NCBI GenBank assembly: GCA_023266155.1
Contig: JAHFRS010000074.1
Location: 1-5,878, forward strand
DNA: 5,878 nucleotides
Direction of reading: 5' to 3'
DNA from: an archaeon
GTDB taxonomy: Archaea; Nanobdellota; Nanobdellia; Woesearchaeales; GW2011-AR9
Shown: positions 4,446 to 5,878 of the stretch, one piece after another
Layout of the letters: every line of letters starts with the position of its first letter
Numbering within the stretch: the first letter of the stretch is position 1
Program-made: the position numbers and the translations under genes
The notes under the pieces: generated by a model
Database searches by the model: none
The model's input: the letters and a program-made list of their open reading frames with translations, nothing else
Told to the model about the DNA's origin: nothing

Positions 4446-4465
4446 GTGAGGACGGCGGGCTTCGG

Positions 4466-4486
4466 GGAGCATTATTGCTTAAGGAA
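4466..4486 (+). other. Predicted canonical 37/38 intron of tRNA-Arg (21 nt)
   Basis: The anticodon loop reads CTTCGG up to 4465 and resumes with A38 at 4487. Between them AGCA (4468-4471) pairs with TGCT (4476-4479) around TTAT, and CTT (4460-4462) can pair with AAG (4481-4483), leaving 4-nt bulges. This is a relaxed bulge-helix-bulge. Removal yields a 7-base loop CTTCGGA. Confidence 0.78.
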
Positions 4487-4521
4487 ACCCGTAAACTCCG
4501 GTTCAAATCCGGGCAGGCTCA

Positions 4522-4528
4522 TTTTTTT
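4522..4528 (+). terminator. T-run terminator after tRNA-Arg
   Basis: Seven consecutive T residues follow the discriminator base directly, the usual archaeal stop signal for a tRNA transcript. On the other strand the gene at 4540-4956 ends 11 nt away. Confidence 0.6.
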
Positions 4529-4539
4529 AAAACCTAGAA

Positions 4540-4956
4540 TTATCGTTCTCTTGACAACTCATACACAGGTATTAGACTCGCGCAGGCGACGTACTTTTTT
4601 TCTTCAGACAGGTTTAAAGTGTCTTCGAGCAAGGCTGTTTCTCGACATTTTATACTACTGCCGAATTCTCTATCAAAAGTGGAGTGGGCATCTCCCCAAG
4701 CTTCATTTATCGCTGCTTGCCTTGAATTACCATCACCGCAGCCGAAAGCTTCATATACATTTCCATCCCATAAGTGATTTCTCATTCGGTGAATCAGATG
4801 TGCTTTTGCTTCCCTGCGTTCTTCCACTCTATCTGGCCTTCCGTTCAAAATACATTCACCAATCTCGGTAACTCTGCAATCGCTAAAGCCCCAAAGATTA
4901 CAGCCAGTGGTCAGTAACAAAGATGTGTATACAGCTCGTAGATATTTAGTGACCAT
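4540..4956 (-). CDS. Unrecognised protein with possible signal sequence and six cysteines
   Basis: The 138-aa protein matches no family I recognise. The N-terminus MVTKYLRAVYTSLLLTTGC has basic residues K4 and R7, then a short hydrophobic stretch ending at C19. This could be a signal peptide or a weak lipobox (LTTGC), although a normal lipobox has Leu three residues before the Cys and here it is four. Six cysteines (C19, C27, C35, C73, C104, C125) suggest disulfides or metal binding outside the cytoplasm. The middle (about 42-92) is charged and rich in Trp, His and Gly. The gene call is supported by a TATA box (CTTAAATA, 4986-4979) centred 26 nt before the ATG, which gives a leaderless mRNA, and by the lack of any competing gene. 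It lies divergently from srp54. Confidence 0.6.
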   Translation of the reverse strand: MVTKYLRAVYTSLLLTTGCNLWGFSDCRVTEIGECILNGRPDRVEERREAKAHLIHRMRNHLWDGNVYEAFGCGDGNSRQAAINEAWGDAHSTFDREFGSSIKCRETALLEDTLNLSEEKKYVACASLIPVYELSRER

Positions 4957-4978
4957 AGAAACATCTGGAAAATGTTGG

Positions 4979-4986
4979 TATTTAAG
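4979..4986 (-). promoter_or_regulatory. TATA box of the unrecognised minus-strand gene
   Basis: On the minus strand this reads CTTAAATA. It lies 26 nt from the A of ATG 4956, so transcription should begin at or next to the start codon; there is no Shine-Dalgarno sequence. Confidence 0.55.
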
Positions 4987-5009
4987 TTTTGTGAAACAAG
5001 CTCATAACA

Positions 5010-5018
5010 TTTATATAA
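5010..5018 (+). promoter_or_regulatory. TATA box of srp54
   Basis: TTTATATAA is centred 25 nt before ATG 5039, which predicts a leaderless transcript; no Shine-Dalgarno sequence is seen. It lies only about 30 bp from the divergent TATA box at 4979-4986. Confidence 0.65.
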
Positions 5019-5038
5019 CTCATTTATTTTAACCTTCT

Positions 5039-5878
5039 ATGGTCCTTTCCCAACTGGGCGATTCACTGAAAAACACTTTGAATAAAATCACCAACGCCTT
5101 CTTTGTCGATGATAAACTTATCAATGAAGTGGTCAAAGATATCCAGCGAGCCCTTTTACAATCCGATACCAATGTCCAGCTGGTGTTTGATCTGAGTAAC
5201 AAAATCAAGCAGCGGGCGAAAGAGGATGCTTTGCCAGGAATCACCAAGCGTGAACAGCTCCTGACTATTGTCTATGAGGAACTGACCAATTTTCTGGGGA
5301 AACAAGCTCAAGAACTGAGAATCAGCGGCAAGCCGACGCAAATCATGCTCGTAGGTTTATTTGGTTCTGGGAAAACGACAACGGCTGGCAAATTGGCGAA
5401 ATATTACAAAAAACGTGGCTATAAAGTAGCTGTAATGCAGACCGATACGTGGCGGCCGGCAGCCTATGATCAACTGCAACAGTTGGCAAAAGAGGTGGGG
5501 GTTGATTTCTTGGGCATCAAGAAGGAAAAAGATGCCGTGTCAATCTATGCGGCATTTGAAAAAAAACTTAAAGAGTATGATCTGCTGATCATTGACACGG
5601 CGGGACGAGATGCGTTATCGACAGATTTAATCCAAGAGTTAAATCAACTGAATTCTCTCGCTCATCCTCAGGAGCGACTGCTGGTGATTTCTGCGGATAT
5701 TGGACAGGCCGCACAAAAACAGGCCCAGGCCTTTCATGACACTTGTCAAGTGAGCGGAGTGATAGTAACTAAGCTCGAAGGGACTGCGAAAGGCGGCGGT
5801 GCTTTATCAGCATGTGCGGTAACTCAAGCGCCGATCATCTTTATTGGTGTCGGCGAGAAGATTGATGATTTAGAGCAG
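5039..5878 (+). CDS. srp54: Signal recognition particle GTPase SRP54 (Ffh homologue), 3'-truncated by window edge
   Basis: The 280 visible residues cover the N domain (about 1-95) and most of the G domain; the rest of G and the M domain, which binds 7S RNA and signal sequences, lie past the window. GTPase motifs are all in order: G1 GLFGSGKTTTAGKLA (106-120), DTWRPAA (136-142), DTAGR (186-190), TKLEGTAKGGG (244-254) and the closing PIIFIGVGEKIDDLE. The order of N domain then G1 and the TAKGGG motif identify SRP-type GTPases. SRP54 is preferred over the receptor FtsY because the protein begins directly with a compact N domain, but FtsY is not fully excluded without the M domain. Small departures are F108 (often Q), W138 (usually Y) and E247 where TKxDG normally has Asp. 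SRP54 recognises signal sequences on ribosomes and docks them at the membrane. Confidence 0.92.
   Translation, partial: MVLSQLGDSLKNTLNKITNAFFVDDKLINEVVKDIQRALLQSDTNVQLVFDLSNKIKQRAKEDALPGITKREQLLTIVYEELTNFLGKQAQELRISGKPTQIMLVGLFGSGKTTTAGKLAKYYKKRGYKVAVMQTDTWRPAAYDQLQQLAKEVGVDFLGIKKEKDAVSIYAAFEKKLKEYDLLIIDTAGRDALSTDLIQELNQLNSLAHPQERLLVISADIGQAAQKQAQAFHDTCQVSGVIVTKLEGTAKGGGALSACAVTQAPIIFIGVGEKIDDLEQ

Larger units (their letters stand above)
4394..4521 (+). tRNA. tRNA-Arg(TCG) with two introns (D-loop and 37/38)
   Basis: The acceptor GGGCCTG (4394-4400) pairs with CAGGCTC (4514-4520), with one G-U at 2-71; the discriminator is A4521. The D-stem is GTCT (4403-4406) with GGAC (4450-4453). The anticodon stem is GCGGG (4455-4459) with CCCGT (4488-4492); the loop begins CTTCGG, so the anticodon TCG is at 4462-4464. 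The variable region is AAAC. The T-stem TCCGG/CCGGG encloses TTCAAAT. The gene is 128 nt. Removing the predicted 32-nt D-loop intron and 21-nt 37/38 intron gives a 75-nt tRNA. No CCA is encoded. The D-loop start AGCCTGG is identical to that of tRNA-Pro in this window. The T-run just after the gene is the likely terminator. Confidence 0.9.

Noticed and set aside
4434..4871. 145-codon plus-strand open frame
   Set aside because: It runs through the tRNA-Arg gene and then opposite the minus-strand gene at 4540-4956, and its sequence resembles no protein family. It is a shadow.
5029..5341. Minus-strand frames opposite srp54
   Set aside because: They are antisense to conserved N-domain codons and look like shadows.

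Overview
The window is archaeal. It carries archaeal/eukaryotic-type information genes (ribosomal protein eL43/L37Ae, RNA polymerase subunit Rpo12/RpoP, prefoldin beta, SRP54), tRNA genes interrupted by bulge-helix-bulge introns, and TATA boxes about 25-30 nt upstream of starts, several of which would give leaderless mRNAs. Very small proteins, short intergenic gaps and unusual tRNA introns suggest a small-genome DPANN-type archaeon. That lineage is an inference and was not tested.

Layout. 1-1627 (+): the tail of a probable nucleotidyltransferase (MNT) gene overlapping a HEPN-domain gene, then a complete M24 Xaa-Pro peptidase-like gene. 1734-2826 (+): tRNA-Pro(TGG) with a D-loop intron, followed 15 nt later by rpl37ae, then rpoP (44 aa), prefoldin beta and a UPF0147 gene; the last two overlap by ATGA. 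2889-4048 (-): a single-domain EamA membrane protein and a short MscS-like channel. They are separated by a 129-bp inverted-repeat element flanked by a perfect 9-bp direct repeat, which looks like a MITE. 4049-4393: a non-coding stretch with two minus-strand promoter candidates, a 14-bp palindrome and a possible 21-aa leader ORF. 4394-4521 (+): tRNA-Arg(TCG) with two introns, one in the D-loop and one at the canonical 37/38 position. 4540-4956 (-): an unrecognised Cys-containing, possibly exported protein. 5039-end (+): SRP54, cut by the window edge. The last two share a short intergenic region with two back-to-back leaderless promoters.

How it fits together. The central plus-strand block is a translation, transcription and folding cluster: tRNA, ribosomal protein, polymerase subunit and chaperone. 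The tRNA-Pro and rpl37ae genes are so close that tRNA 3'-end processing may also create the rpl37ae mRNA 5' end. The two tRNAs have an intron at the same D-loop site, with the same exon context (AGCCTGG) and the same GCCT/AGGC central helix. This and the MITE-like element are the most unusual things seen here. I saw no CRISPR array, defence island or large mobile element.
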